DNA of 64,000 bases from Pseudonocardia kujensis (lineage in GTDB: Bacteria; Actinomycetota; Actinomycetes; Mycobacteriales; Pseudonocardiaceae): the NCBI RefSeq assembly GCF_021283305.1, contig NZ_JAJSOK010000005.1:124001-188000 (forward strand), given 5' to 3'. Under the pieces are notes generated by a model. It saw only the letters and a list, made by a program, of their open reading frames with translations, did not search any database and had not been told where the DNA came from. A program made the translations under genes and the position numbers. Of this stretch, positions 34,283 through 44,839 are shown piece after piece; within the stretch, counting starts at the first letter, position 1; each line of letters opens with the position of its first letter.

Positions 34283-35293
34283 GTGGGCATCACCATCGGA
34301 TACAAGGCGTCTGCGGAACAGTTCGGGCCGCGGGCCCTGGTCGAGTACGCCGTGCGCGCCGAGGACGCCGGCCTCGACAGTGTGTGGGTGTCCGATCACT
34401 TCCTGCCGTGGCGGCACCACGGCGGCCACGCGCCGTCGGCACTGGCCTGGATCGCCGCCGTCGGCGAGCGCACGCGCCGGGTGACCATCGGCACCAGCGT
34501 GCTCACCCCCACGTTCCGCTACAACCCCGCCGTCGTCGCGCAGGCGTTCGCGACGATGTCGCTGCTGACCGAGGGCCGGGTCGTGCTCGGCGTCGGCACC
34601 GGTGAGGCGCTCAACGAGGTCGCCGTGTCCGGGCGAGAGTGGCCGGAGTTCAAGGAGCGGTTCGCCCGCCTGCGCGAGGCGGTCGACGTGATGCGCGGCC
34701 TGTGGACGAGCGACTCGGTCGATCACCGCGGCGAGTACTACACCCTGGTCGACGCGAGGATCTACGACCGGCCGGACCGGCCGGTCCCGGTGTACGTCGC
34801 CGCCGGCGGTCCGCTCGTGGCGAACTACGCCGGACGTCTGGCCGACGGCGTGATCTGCACGTCCGGCAAGGGCATGGACCTCTACACCGAGAAGCTCATG
34901 CCCGCCGTGGTCGACGGGGCCGCCGCGGCGGAACGTGACCTGATCGGCGTCGACAAGATGCTCGAGCTCAAGCTGTCCTACGACCGGAACCGTCGGCGGG
35001 CGCTGGACAACACCCGGTTCTGGGCGCCGTTGGCGCTGACGGCCGAGCAGAAGCACTCCGTCGCCTCGGCGGAGGAGATGGAGCGCCTGGCCGACGAGCT
35101 GCCGATCGACCAGGTGGCCAGCCGGTGGATCGTGGCCTCGGACCCCGAGGAGGTCGTCGCCCAGGTCAAGCCCTATCTCGACGCGGGCCTGACCCATCTC
35201 GTCCTGCACGGCCCCGGCCACGACCAGGACCGGTTCCTCGACCAGGTGGCCGAGGACGTGCTGCCTCGGCTGCGCGCCCTCGGCACGGACTGA
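34283..35293 (+). CDS. fgd: F420-dependent glucose-6-phosphate dehydrogenase (Fgd)
   Basis: This 336-residue protein starts at GTG 34283 and is collinear with mycobacterial Fgd1. It shares [56 protein letters not shown] and ICTSGKG. The residues used for catalysis and phosphate binding in Fgd1 are kept: His39, Trp43, Glu108, Lys196, Lys257 and Arg281. It oxidises glucose-6-phosphate and reduces F420. It lies 11 bp after an LLM gene inside a catabolic operon, so it probably supplies F420H2 locally to that enzyme. Confidence 0.88.
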   Translation: MGITIGYKASAEQFGPRALVEYAVRAEDAGLDSVWVSDHFLPWRHHGGHAPSALAWIAAVGERTRRVTIGTSVLTPTFRYNPAVVAQAFATMSLLTEGRVVLGVGTGEALNEVAVSGREWPEFKERFARLREAVDVMRGLWTSDSVDHRGEYYTLVDARIYDRPDRPVPVYVAAGGPLVANYAGRLADGVICTSGKGMDLYTEKLMPAVVDGAAAAERDLIGVDKMLELKLSYDRNRRRALDNTRFWAPLALTAEQKHSVASAEEMERLADELPIDQVASRWIVASDPEEVVAQVKPYLDAGLTHLVLHGPGHDQDRFLDQVAEDVLPRLRALGTD

Positions 35294-35347
35294 TCGCGGG
35301 CCCATTGGATGTCCACGCCGATACCACAGCGACGCGAGCGGAGACCG

Positions 35348-36172
35348 ATGTCGCGGAACGTGTCCGCAGCCGTCGAGGGGAGGTCGGGGCCGATCGCCCA
35401 CCTCGCCTGGCCCGGAGCCTCGGGGCGCACACCCGTCCTGTTCCTGCACCCCGTGAACACGGCCGCTGCCCTGTGGGGCGACGTCGCTCGCCACCTCGAC
35501 GGCGAACGGCCGGCCGTGGCGGTGGACTACCGCGGGCACGGCCGGTCCGTTGCCGCGGGTCCATACCTCCCGTCCGATTACGCGGCGGACGCCCTCACCG
35601 TCCTCGACGCCGTGGGGCTGCGGCGGGTCCATGTCGTGTGCGGATCGATCGGCGGCGCCGTGGCCGTCGAGCTGACCGCAAGGGCCCCGGACCGCGTCGC
35701 GAGCATCACCGCGTTCGGTGCGGCGCTGCACATCGGCTGGCCGCCGGCGCAGCTCGACGAGGTGGAGCAGGACCTCAGGCACCGCGGGGTCGAGGCGTGG
35801 TTCCGGGCGCACGCGACCGACATTCTCGGGCCCGCGGCCGTGCCGGGGGCGGGCGACGCGCTGGCTGAGCTCGCGTCCAGCGGCGGGGACGGAGTCCGCG
35901 ACATCGAGGTGGTGGTCGCGGCGACGCGCGCCACCTTCGGGGCCGCGGACTCACGCCCGACCGCGCGGACGCTGCGCCGTCCATTGCCGCCGACGCGGGT
36001 GTTCGTCGGCTCGCACGATCCGACCTGCCCCGTCGAGTCGGCGCAAGAACTGGCCAACCTGCTGGATGGTGAGGTCCACACGATCCCGGGCATCGGCCAC
36101 CTGCCCATGCTGGAGGACCCCCGAGGGACGGCAGAGAAGATCCGCACCTTCCTGACGACCGTTCCCGACTGA
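35348..36172 (+). CDS. alpha/beta hydrolase
   Basis: This 274-residue protein starts at ATG 35348 (GGAG upstream). ATG 35309 adds 13 residues. It has VLFLHPVNTAAALWGDVARH, YRGHGRS, the nucleophile region VHVVCGSIGGAVAVELTARA, VFVGSHDPTCPVESAQEL and IPGIGHLPMLEDP with the catalytic His. The elbow CGSIGG is a GxSxG variant. In this operon it could cleave an ester, enol-lactone or C-C bond of a ring-opened intermediate. Confidence 0.82.
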   Translation: MSRNVSAAVEGRSGPIAHLAWPGASGRTPVLFLHPVNTAAALWGDVARHLDGERPAVAVDYRGHGRSVAAGPYLPSDYAADALTVLDAVGLRRVHVVCGSIGGAVAVELTARAPDRVASITAFGAALHIGWPPAQLDEVEQDLRHRGVEAWFRAHATDILGPAAVPGAGDALAELASSGGDGVRDIEVVVAATRATFGAADSRPTARTLRRPLPPTRVFVGSHDPTCPVESAQELANLLDGEVHTIPGIGHLPMLEDPRGTAEKIRTFLTTVPD

Positions 36173-36396
36173 CGCGCTACCCCGGGGCGGCCCGTCCGGT
36201 TGTCGCCTTCTGCGAGCGTCACCGGGTTCTCCTGCCCGAGGCCGCAGACGTCGGGAGCTCAACGGAAGTCCGCCTCCGGCTGCGCTCTTCGACAGCATCT
36301 GGTGACGCAGGCCGGAGGCGTTGGGCAAGGTCGTCCCAAGGTCGTCCCGGGCCGTCATGTCGGGCGCTCGCGGCCGACGAGGGCCACGATGCCGCC

Positions 36397-37647
36397 ATGA
36401 CGACGTCGACGGTGCTGTCCGGGCTGGATCAGGTGCACGTCTGGCAGGAGGAGTTCTACAAGAACCTGCACGCCCATCCGGAGTTGTCCCATCAGGAACG
36501 GCGCACAGCGGAGCGGGTGAGCAAGCGGCTGCGGCAGGCCGGGTACGAGGTGCACGGCGATCTGGGCGGCACCGGAGTAGTGGGCGTTCTCGTCAACGGC
36601 CCCGGCCCGACAGTGCTGGTGCGCGCAGACATGGACGCGCTCCCGGTGCGGGAGGACACCGGGCTGCCCTACGCCAGCACCGTCATGACGACCGACGCTG
36701 CGGGGGACCAGGTGCCTGTTGCCCACGCGTGCGGTCACGACGTGCACGTGAGCTGCCTGCTCGGCGCCGCCCAGATGCTCGCCGACGGTCGCGGGTCCTG
36801 GCACGGAACGCTGGTGACGTTGTTCCAGCCGGCCGAGGAGACCGGCGACGGGGCCCGCGGCATGCTCGCCGACGGGCTCGCCGGGCGAATCCCGACCCCG
36901 GACGTGGCGCTGGCCCAGCACGTACTGCCCTTTCCGGCCGGGCAGGTGGGCACCCTGGCCGGCCCGGTGCTCTCCGCCGCGGACAGCATGCGGATCACCG
37001 TTCACGGACGCGGCGCGCACGGGTCGATGCCCCACGCTGCGGTCGATCCCGTCGTGCTCGCGGCCATGATCGTGATCCGGCTGCAGACCATCGTCTCGCG
37101 GGAGACCCCGCCCGGGGAGACTGCGGTGCTGACCGTGGGCTCCCTGCGGGCGGGCAGCAAGAGCAACGTCATCCCGGACCGCGCCGTGATCGAGCTCAAC
37201 GTCCGCACCTACAGCGACGCCACCCGAGCCACGATTCTGGACGCGATACGCCGCATCGTGACCGCCGAATGCCAAGCCTCGGACTGCCCACGCGACCCGG
37301 AGTTCGAGCTGTTCGACCGGTTCCCGCTCACCACGAACGACGCGGCCGTGACAGACCGGGCGGCCGCCGCGTTCGCCGAGTTCTTCGGCGACCGCGCCGG
37401 ACCTCTGGAGCAGCAGACGGCCAGCGAGGACTTCAGCGACATTCCGGCGGCCCTGGGCGTGCCCTACACCTATTGGGGCATCGGGGGCGTGGACCCGCAG
37501 ACCTACCGGCAGGCGCAGGACGCGGGCCGCGTCGCCCAGGACATCCCGGTGAACCACTCCCCCGGCTTCGCCCCGGTCATCCAGCCCACCCTCGACACCG
37601 GAACCCAAGCCCTCGTCGTCGCCGCAATGGCCTGGCTGGGGCGCTGA
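36397..37647 (+). CDS. M20-family metallo-amidohydrolase
   Basis: This 416-residue protein has the M20D features HAHPELSHQERRTAERVSKR, VRADMDALPVRED, AHACGHDVHVSCLLGAAQML, LFQPAEETGDGARGMLADGL, the dimerisation segment GRGAHGSMPHAAVDPV and SEDFSDIPAALGVPY with a late HSPGFAP. It matches hippurate hydrolase/N-acyl amino acid amidohydrolases. Metal ligands His, Asp, Glu, Glu and His appear intact. It is separated by 224 bp from the preceding hydrolase but keeps the same direction. It is a plausible last step that releases an amino acid. Confidence 0.85.
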   Translation: MTTSTVLSGLDQVHVWQEEFYKNLHAHPELSHQERRTAERVSKRLRQAGYEVHGDLGGTGVVGVLVNGPGPTVLVRADMDALPVREDTGLPYASTVMTTDAAGDQVPVAHACGHDVHVSCLLGAAQMLADGRGSWHGTLVTLFQPAEETGDGARGMLADGLAGRIPTPDVALAQHVLPFPAGQVGTLAGPVLSAADSMRITVHGRGAHGSMPHAAVDPVVLAAMIVIRLQTIVSRETPPGETAVLTVGSLRAGSKSNVIPDRAVIELNVRTYSDATRATILDAIRRIVTAECQASDCPRDPEFELFDRFPLTTNDAAVTDRAAAAFAEFFGDRAGPLEQQTASEDFSDIPAALGVPYTYWGIGGVDPQTYRQAQDAGRVAQDIPVNHSPGFAPVIQPTLDTGTQALVVAAMAWLGR

Positions 37648-37648
37648 C

Positions 37649-38329
37649 TCACCCGTCGTCTCGCTCGTCGTCCCGAGGGCTGTCGGGGTGGCCGTCGGGG
37701 TGGTCGCCGCCGGGCGGGCCGGGCGCGTTGAGCCGGAACCGGACTCCGATCATCCGGACGGCGAAGCAGATCGCGGCGGCGCCGAGCGCCGTGGGCAGCC
37801 CGTAGGTCCCGGTACGCACCGCAGCGGCGGTGAGCGCGGCCGCGAGGAGCGCCGGGATCGCGTAAAGGTCCGAGTGCAGCACCGAGGGGATCTGCCGGAC
37901 CAGGGTGTCGCGGATCGTGCCGCCGCCCACCGCGGTGATCGCACCGAGCAGGATCGCCGGCCCGATCCCGAGGCCGAACTCGAGTGCCTTGGCGGCGCCG
38001 ATCACCGCGAACACGCTCAACCCGACCGCGTCCAACACGACGATCGGCGTCTCCAGCCGTTCCAGCCGCCGACTCAGCGCGAAGGCGACGAGCCCGCCGC
38101 CCAGGGCCAGGGCCAGGTAGCGCCAGTCCCTGAAGGCGGCCGGCGGGACCGCTCCGATCAGTACGTCACGAGTGATTCCCCCGCCCAGTGCCGTGATCAC
38201 TGCGAGCGCGAGGACTCCGACGATGTCGAGCCTGGCCGCCCGCACGGCGGTCAGCGCGCCGTTCAGGCCGAACACGAACGTGCCGGTCAGATCCAGCGCG
38301 AGCAACAGCGGTGGCTCCGGCGGCGTCAC
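37649..38329 (-). CDS. TRIC-type cation channel (UPF0126/YicG-like) membrane protein
   Basis: This 226-residue protein has about seven hydrophobic segments and the duplicated UPF0126 motif: ITALGGGITRDVLIGAVPPA in the first half and ITAVGGGTIRDTLVRQIPSV in the second. Bacterial relatives are homotrimeric K+-permeable TRIC channels. The charged tail (PPGGDHPDGHPDSPRDDERD) is cytoplasmic and possibly disordered. It is convergent with the M20 gene, with only 1 bp between the two stop codons. Confidence 0.87.
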   Translation of the reverse strand: MTPPEPPLLLALDLTGTFVFGLNGALTAVRAARLDIVGVLALAVITALGGGITRDVLIGAVPPAAFRDWRYLALALGGGLVAFALSRRLERLETPIVVLDAVGLSVFAVIGAAKALEFGLGIGPAILLGAITAVGGGTIRDTLVRQIPSVLHSDLYAIPALLAAALTAAAVRTGTYGLPTALGAAAICFAVRMIGVRFRLNAPGPPGGDHPDGHPDSPRDDERDDG

Positions 38330-38873
38330 GCCGTCTTCCTAACAGCACGTCGGCGCCCTCGCTGACCCGCGCGCGACCGCGCGAGCGTGGCCCCGGCTCC
38401 CCCAGCGACGCGGAGTAGGCACGGCCGCGGGTCCTGTGGGGTGGGCCTGGGACAGGAGACCTGCCTCGCCATCGAACATCTCGATGGTGAACCTGATGTC
38501 CGCCGTTTCGCGGCCGTTCTCGCCTCCCTGACGTTCCTGCCCACCGCCCTGCTGCGATTCGGGCCGGCCGCTGGCGCCTTCCGTCTCTGAGCCGGCGCTT
38601 CCCCGGCGGCACTGTCTCGTCGGCCGTCGTCCTCGTCGACGCGGGCACCGAAGATCGTGCGATCGACACCGCGCGCCGTGCCAGGGATCGTCTCCGTCGA
38701 ACGCGAGTCGAGGCAGGTCATGGACGTGGCGGGTGCAGCTCGACGCCGTACTCGCCGAGCCGGCCGACAGCGAAGCCGCCGTCGCGACGGTCGCGGGGCA
38801 GCGCCAGGCGCTCGCCGCCATTCCTGACGGGCGGCGCGCTGGTCGGCGGAGCAACGGCAGCTCAGATGCTGGG
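38330..38873. other. gene-poor 540-bp stretch before MarR gene
   Basis: No ORF with credible protein character is seen. It holds the divergent promoters of the TRIC and MarR genes. The MarR reading frame extends back to 38733, but that N-terminal text is Ala/Arg-rich and unlike the family. Confidence 0.3.
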
Positions 38874-40801
<1,928 letters not shown>

Positions 40802-40817
40802 GCACCGACTCCTCCGA

Positions 40818-40988
40818 TCACCGCTCCCGTGCCGGACCCGCGGGGACGGGCTCGAGGAGCTCGTGGGCGACAGCAGCCCCGAGCGCGGGGACCACGACGC
40901 TGTCGAGCTCGCCGGAGGTCACCTTGCCGACAACGCTCGGGGTACCGGGACCGGGAGCAGCCGGGCTGTTGAGGGCGTCGTGGGTCAT
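40818..40988 (-). CDS. small hypothetical protein (56 aa)
   Basis: ATG 40988 to TGA 40818 encodes MTHDALNSPAAPGPGTPSVV... ending VPAGPARER. Codon third positions are strongly G/C, consistent with coding, but the ribosome site is weak. No domain is recognised. It lies convergently downstream of gdhA and 140 bp downstream of the amino-acid dehydrogenase gene's stop, on the same strand as that gene. Confidence 0.35.
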   Translation of the reverse strand: MTHDALNSPAAPGPGTPSVVGKVTSGELDSVVVPALGAAVAHELLEPVPAGPARER

Positions 40989-41127
40989 CTCAGCGCGACT
41001 CGTCGTGGGGGGCCGTGTCGCGGACTTCCGAAGGTGCGACCTGCGGCCGGCCTCGTGCAGGAGCGGTGCCGAGCTCGTGAGGCCGCAGCGATCGGCGCGT
41101 CGACGCCCGACACCGCCCGGGGCTCGG

Positions 41128-42495
41128 TCATCGGATCGGGCGGAAGGGTTGCAGCTCGTACGGCACGTTCCCGGTGACGATGGCGTCGGCGAGCAGGCGG
41201 CCGGTGAGCGGGCCGAGCACGATGCCCCACATGCCGTGCCCGCCGGCGGCGAACACTCGCGGCGAGCTCGTCGGACCGACCAGGGGCAGCCCGTCCGGGG
41301 TGCACGGGCGGGAGCCGACCCATTCGTCCTGGCGCTCGTCGAGGTCCACGCCGCGCAGGAATGGCCTCGCGGCGTTCACGATCGCCTGCACGCGCCGCTG
41401 GTCGAGGGGCTCGTCGGGGTCGCGGAACTCCATCATGCCGGCGATCCGCAGCCGCTCCCCCAGCGGTGTGCAGGCGACGCGCTGGACCGGCAGGTACACC
41501 GGCCCGTCGGGCAGCTGTTCGGCGGCGACGGTGAAGCTGTAGCCCCGCCCGGCCTGGACGGGCACCCGTACTCCGAACCGGTAGCCGAGTTCGGGCAACC
41601 ACGCGCCGGTGGCGATCACGGCCGCGTCATAGCGGTGCACCCCTGTGCGGGAGCGCACCCACACCTGCTGCCCGTCGTCGAAGACGTCCGAGACCCGGGT
41701 GTTCTCGCTGATGACGGCCCCGCGCCCCCGGACCGCGTCGGCGAGCGCGGCGAGATAGCGCGGCGGGTCGATGAACCGCTGCTCGTGCAGCTGCACCGCG
41801 GCCGCGACGTGCTCGGTGAGGATCGGGGCGCGCTCGCGTGCCTGCTCCCCGGTCAGGACGTCGAAGCCGAGCTTCTGCCCGATCCGTTCCAGCTCACCGA
41901 GTTCCTCGAGCAGGCGCGCGCGTTCGTCGGCGTGGGAGAAGCAGACCAGGAACGGGTCCGCCGGCTGGGTCAGGGCCTCGACCCCGCCGGCGGCGAGTTC
42001 GTCGAAGGCGTCGAGGGCCTGGCGGTTGACACCCCGGTAGGCGGCCATGCCGCGCCGCCACCGGTGGGTGGTGCAGTTGCGGGCGAACCCGGCCAGGAAC
42101 CGCCACAGGCTCGCCTGGAGGCTGATCGGCACGTAGACCGGCGAGGCGGGATCGAGCGCGGCGCGGATTCCGTAGCGCAGCACGGTCGGTTCGGGCAGCG
42201 GGGTGGTCAGTGCGGGCGCGAGCCACCCGGCGTTGCCCCACGACGAGCCCGCGGCGACCGCGTTCCGCTCGAGGACGTCGACGTCGACCCCGCGCTGTTG
42301 GAGGAACCAGGCGGTGGCCAGCCCGACCATCCCGGCGCCGACGACCGCGACCCGCCCCGTGCGCCCCGGCGCCGGGGGGAGCTCCTCGAGCGAGCAACTC
42401 CACCGCCCGCCGGGCTCGGCGGGTTCGGTCGCACCAACCAGCTGATCAGGAGCGAGGGGCTGGTCGGTGTCGTCGGGCCGATGGGTGTCGTTCAC
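41128..42495 (-). CDS. FAD-dependent D-amino-acid dehydrogenase-like oxidoreductase (DadA type)
   Basis: The protein has 455 residues. The dinucleotide motif VAVVGAGMVGLATAWFLQQR lies after a 45-residue N-terminal extension. Downstream are NAVAAGSSWGNAGWLAPALT, AAVIATGAWLPELGYRFGVR, QAGRGYSFTVAAEQLPDGPV and AAGGHGMWGIVLGPLTGRLL, matching DadA. It oxidises D-amino acids to 2-oxo acids and ammonia, passing electrons to the respiratory chain. It overlaps the upstream DUF3040 gene by ATGA. Confidence 0.87.
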   Translation of the reverse strand: MNDTHRPDDTDQPLAPDQLVGATEPAEPGGRWSCSLEELPPAPGRTGRVAVVGAGMVGLATAWFLQQRGVDVDVLERNAVAAGSSWGNAGWLAPALTTPLPEPTVLRYGIRAALDPASPVYVPISLQASLWRFLAGFARNCTTHRWRRGMAAYRGVNRQALDAFDELAAGGVEALTQPADPFLVCFSHADERARLLEELGELERIGQKLGFDVLTGEQARERAPILTEHVAAAVQLHEQRFIDPPRYLAALADAVRGRGAVISENTRVSDVFDDGQQVWVRSRTGVHRYDAAVIATGAWLPELGYRFGVRVPVQAGRGYSFTVAAEQLPDGPVYLPVQRVACTPLGERLRIAGMMEFRDPDEPLDQRRVQAIVNAARPFLRGVDLDERQDEWVGSRPCTPDGLPLVGPTSSPRVFAAGGHGMWGIVLGPLTGRLLADAIVTGNVPYELQPFRPIR

Positions 42496-42809
42496 CGTGT
42501 GGTCTCCTTGTTCGCCTTGGCCTCGACGGGTGCCTCGACGTGGACGCCGCTGAGCCAGCCCAGGAAGCCGGCCAGGGCGGCGACGAGGAGGGCCGGGCCG
42601 GCGAGTCCCAGGACGAGCAGCCCGACGACCAGGACGAGCAGGCCGGCAACCGGCCGGCTGAAGTGGAACTGGCGAGGGCAGCTGCGGGTACGGCTGCGGA
42701 CGGGCAGCCGCTGCTGGCCATCACCGAGTCGAGTGACGAACTCGGGGTCGTCCGTGCGAAGCCGGCGTTCGACCTCGTCGAGCACGTGCCGCTCGTGGTT
42801 GTTCAACAT
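42492..42809 (-). CDS. DUF3040 membrane protein
   Basis: From ATG 42809 (AGGAGA 6 nt upstream) this gives 105 residues. It opens MLNNHERHVLDEVERRLRTD, the actinobacterial DUF3040 signature, followed by FVTRLGDGQQRLPV. Two adjacent hydrophobic helices (PVAGLLVLVVGLLVLGLAGP and ALLVAALAGFLGWLSGV) follow. Function is unknown. It is translationally coupled to the DadA-like gene. Confidence 0.8.
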   Translation of the reverse strand: MLNNHERHVLDEVERRLRTDDPEFVTRLGDGQQRLPVRSRTRSCPRQFHFSRPVAGLLVLVVGLLVLGLAGPALLVAALAGFLGWLSGVHVEAPVEAKANKETTR

Positions 42810-42862
42810 TGCACTTCTCCTCAACAGTGCTCGTTCGTCAGGGCCGAAATGGGTTCGGTCGG

Positions 42863-43093
42863 TTACCAGTTGGCCGGTGGATCGCTGGCCGGGAAGGAAT
42901 GCTCGCCCCACTCCTGGACAATGTCTCGGACGCTGTCCTCGGCCTCGTGCGGTTCGACGGCGATCGCCTCGACGGCGATTGCGACGGATATACCGAGTCC
43001 GTGCGTGGTGGCGCCGAGAACCCACGGCGGAGCCGACGCGTGCCCATTGGTGCGAGCACGCGACGAACCAGAGGCATGACATTTGTCGGGCAC
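42863..43093 (-). CDS. small hypothetical protein with C-terminal FPASDPPANW motif
   Basis: From GTG 43093 (GGAG 6 nt upstream) this gives 76 residues. The C-terminal third, EAEDSVRDIVQEWGEHSFPA, then SDPPANW, is a motif I recognise from short actinobacterial proteins of unknown function. The N-terminal part is irregular and the start is uncertain. It lies between the DUF3040 and universal-stress genes on the same strand. Confidence 0.55.
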   Translation of the reverse strand: MPDKCHASGSSRARTNGHASAPPWVLGATTHGLGISVAIAVEAIAVEPHEAEDSVRDIVQEWGEHSFPASDPPANW

Positions 43094-43182
43094 GGTAGCT
43101 CCAAGGATCAACGCCACCGGAGGGTGGCCGGTTCGATCGCCGCAGTTGCGGCGGTAGTGGCGCACGGGCGACCGTGTGGCCA

Positions 43183-43563
43183 TCACGGATGGAAAGTGCG
43201 GGCACTTCTTGTCCTGCACGCGGGACGACGCCTGGCGCGACCGAGAACGAGCAGGTCAGCAGAGCGGTCGGCCAGACGAAGCAGCGTTTCGTCCGGCTCC
43301 CCCGGCGTGACGACGAGGCGGACGTCGACATCGTCGGCGGGCACCGACGCCTGCGCGAGCGCGTGGTAGGCGTCCTGCAGCGCCGGCGGGCCGCCGCGGG
43401 GGCCCGTGGCGCCGTCGCGGTCGTCGCGGACGTCGACCGCGTACAGGGCCGCGCCGGTTCCGCGGGCCAGCGACATCGCGGTGTCGACGACCCGTGGATG
43501 AGCGCCTCGCCCGCCCACGCCCACGATCACCCGTGGCCGCACAGCCGACTCCACAGCACGCAC
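43183..43563 (-). CDS. universal stress protein-like, single domain
   Basis: This 126-residue protein starts RPRVIVGVGGRGAHPRVVDT, then AMSLARGTGAALYAVDVRDD. It ends ADLLVLGRARRRPACRTRSA. The first USP strand and the late LLVLG strand are present, but the ATP-binding Gly-rich loop after LVLG (GxxGxxxxxxxxGS) is missing. It is probably a non-ATP-binding or C-terminally shortened USP. It is divergent from the GreA-like gene, with motif copy A between them. Confidence 0.65.
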   Translation of the reverse strand: MRAVESAVRPRVIVGVGGRGAHPRVVDTAMSLARGTGAALYAVDVRDDRDGATGPRGGPPALQDAYHALAQASVPADDVDVRLVVTPGEPDETLLRLADRSADLLVLGRARRRPACRTRSARTFHP

Positions 43564-43747
43564 CCCTTCGCATCAGATGGCCCATCCAGTAGCCCCGGAC
43601 GGATCGTCGAGGCCGTGGTTGATCAGGACTTGGTGGGCCTGCCGACTGTGGCGCCACACGGAGAAGCTCGGCAGGCCCGACATCCACCATGCCGAGGGGA
43701 ACCCGGCGGGGACAGGGCGAGGTCCCGCAACCTCGCAGCTGCTCTCG

Positions 43748-43785
43748 TTTCCGGGTTCCGGCAAAGTTGAACCCCGTTCCGGCGA
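43748..43785. promoter_or_regulatory. stress-island motif, copy A plus half-site
   Basis: TTTCC-GGGTTCC-GGCAA (43748-43764) matches the 17-bp island motif with one base off in the left arm. A second half, GTTCCGGCGA, follows at 43776-43785, 20 to 21 bp further on (two helical turns). It lies in the divergent region between the USP gene and the GreA-like gene. Confidence 0.5.
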
Positions 43786-44025
43786 TTGTGGTACATGTGG
43801 CGCTACCGCCCGACGGTCGCCGGGAAGAAGCGGGGTGCCGACGCCCGGAAACAACAGCGAAAACGGTCGACGCCGCGTTTTTCCCGTCGCTAGGCTCGAC
43901 CGCCACTGAGCACGGCCCGACGCGCCTCGGGCCGTGCTCCTTCGCATCTGCTGCCGCAGCCACGCCCACGCCACCCGGCGGCCGGGCCGGCTTTCACCGA
44001 AATGTTCCTGTGAGGAGTGAGGAAG

Positions 44026-44535
44026 ATGACCGAAACGCAGGTCTGGCTGGCACAAAGCGCTTATGACCGTCTCAAAACGGAGCTGACGACATTGTTGCGG
44101 CAGCGGACCGAGGGACTCAGCGGACCAGCAGCCGAGCAGTTCATCGGCGACAGCGCCGACCAGAACACCGGCCAGCAGCTGCTGACCGACCGGCGGGAGC
44201 GCGAGAACCGGATCCGGAAGCTGCAGGAACTGCTGCAGAACCCGCTGGTCGGCCAGGACCTACCCGACGACGGCGTGGCCGAACCCGGAATGATGCTCAC
44301 CGTCCGCTACGAGGACGACCAGGAGACCGAGACGTTTCTGCTCGCCCATCACGAAGAGGGCGCGTACCCGGACGACCTGATGCTCTGCTCACCCGACTCC
44401 CCGTTGGGGCAGGCGTTGCCCGGGAAGAAGCAGGGCGAAAAACTGCAGTACGTTCTCCCGAACGGACACCTCATGGACGTCACCTTGTTGCGGGCGGTCC
44501 CCTACCGCCCCGAAGGCCTGGCCGCGGCGGGTTAG
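44026..44535 (+). CDS. GreA/GreB-family transcription elongation factor-like protein
   Basis: This 169-residue protein starts at ATG 44026 with GAGG upstream. The N-terminal coiled coil (VWLAQSAYDRLKTELTTLLR ... RERENRIRKLQELLQNPLVG) is followed by a C-terminal FKBP-like domain (MMLTVRYEDDQETETFLLAH, CSPDSPLGQALPGKKQGEKL). SPLGxALxGKxxGE is the GreA C-terminal signature. The acidic loop tip of true GreA is replaced by GDSADQNTG, keeping Asp residues. In this setting it is probably a stress-specific RNA polymerase secondary-channel factor. Confidence 0.82.
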   Translation: MTETQVWLAQSAYDRLKTELTTLLRQRTEGLSGPAAEQFIGDSADQNTGQQLLTDRRERENRIRKLQELLQNPLVGQDLPDDGVAEPGMMLTVRYEDDQETETFLLAHHEEGAYPDDLMLCSPDSPLGQALPGKKQGEKLQYVLPNGHLMDVTLLRAVPYRPEGLAAAG

Positions 44536-44726
44536 GCCCGCGCCCCAGCGTGGGCCTGGGCGATGCCCGTGGCCGTGCGTGGCCGTGCGTGGCCGTCCGC
44601 GTCGGTTGCGGCGGGAGGCATGCCGTCCCTCGAACCTGCCGCGGCGATGGCCGATGCTCCCCAGGTGCGGCGTCTCGAGCAGTCGATAGCTGGTCGCCGC
44701 CGGGGTATCGACGCCGCTACGCATCT
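44536..44726. other. non-coding stretch after GreA-like gene
   Basis: This stretch contains a short tandem GGCCGTGCGT repeat (about 44570-44590) and no gene. It precedes motif copy B. Confidence 0.3.
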
Positions 44727-44747
44727 CGTTGCCAGGCTCCGGCAACG
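44727..44747. promoter_or_regulatory. stress-island motif, copy B
   Basis: CGTTGCC-AGGCTCC-GGCAACG has perfect 7-bp arms and a 7-nt spacer of the form RNGNTCC shared with the other copies. It lies upstream of the PRC-barrel-like/hydrolase unit, in a region without a clear gene. Confidence 0.55.
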
Positions 44748-44839
44748 ATGCCCGGCAGTACTTCGCCGACACAGCCACCTGTGCGGAGCCATCGCGACGG
44801 GGCAACCTGGCCATGTCGGGGACGCCATCTCGGCGAGCA

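Noticed and set aside
44570..44600. tandem GGCCGTGCGT repeats, considered as a CRISPR or minisatellite
   Set aside because: Only two to three short copies exist with no spacers, so this is simple low-complexity DNA.
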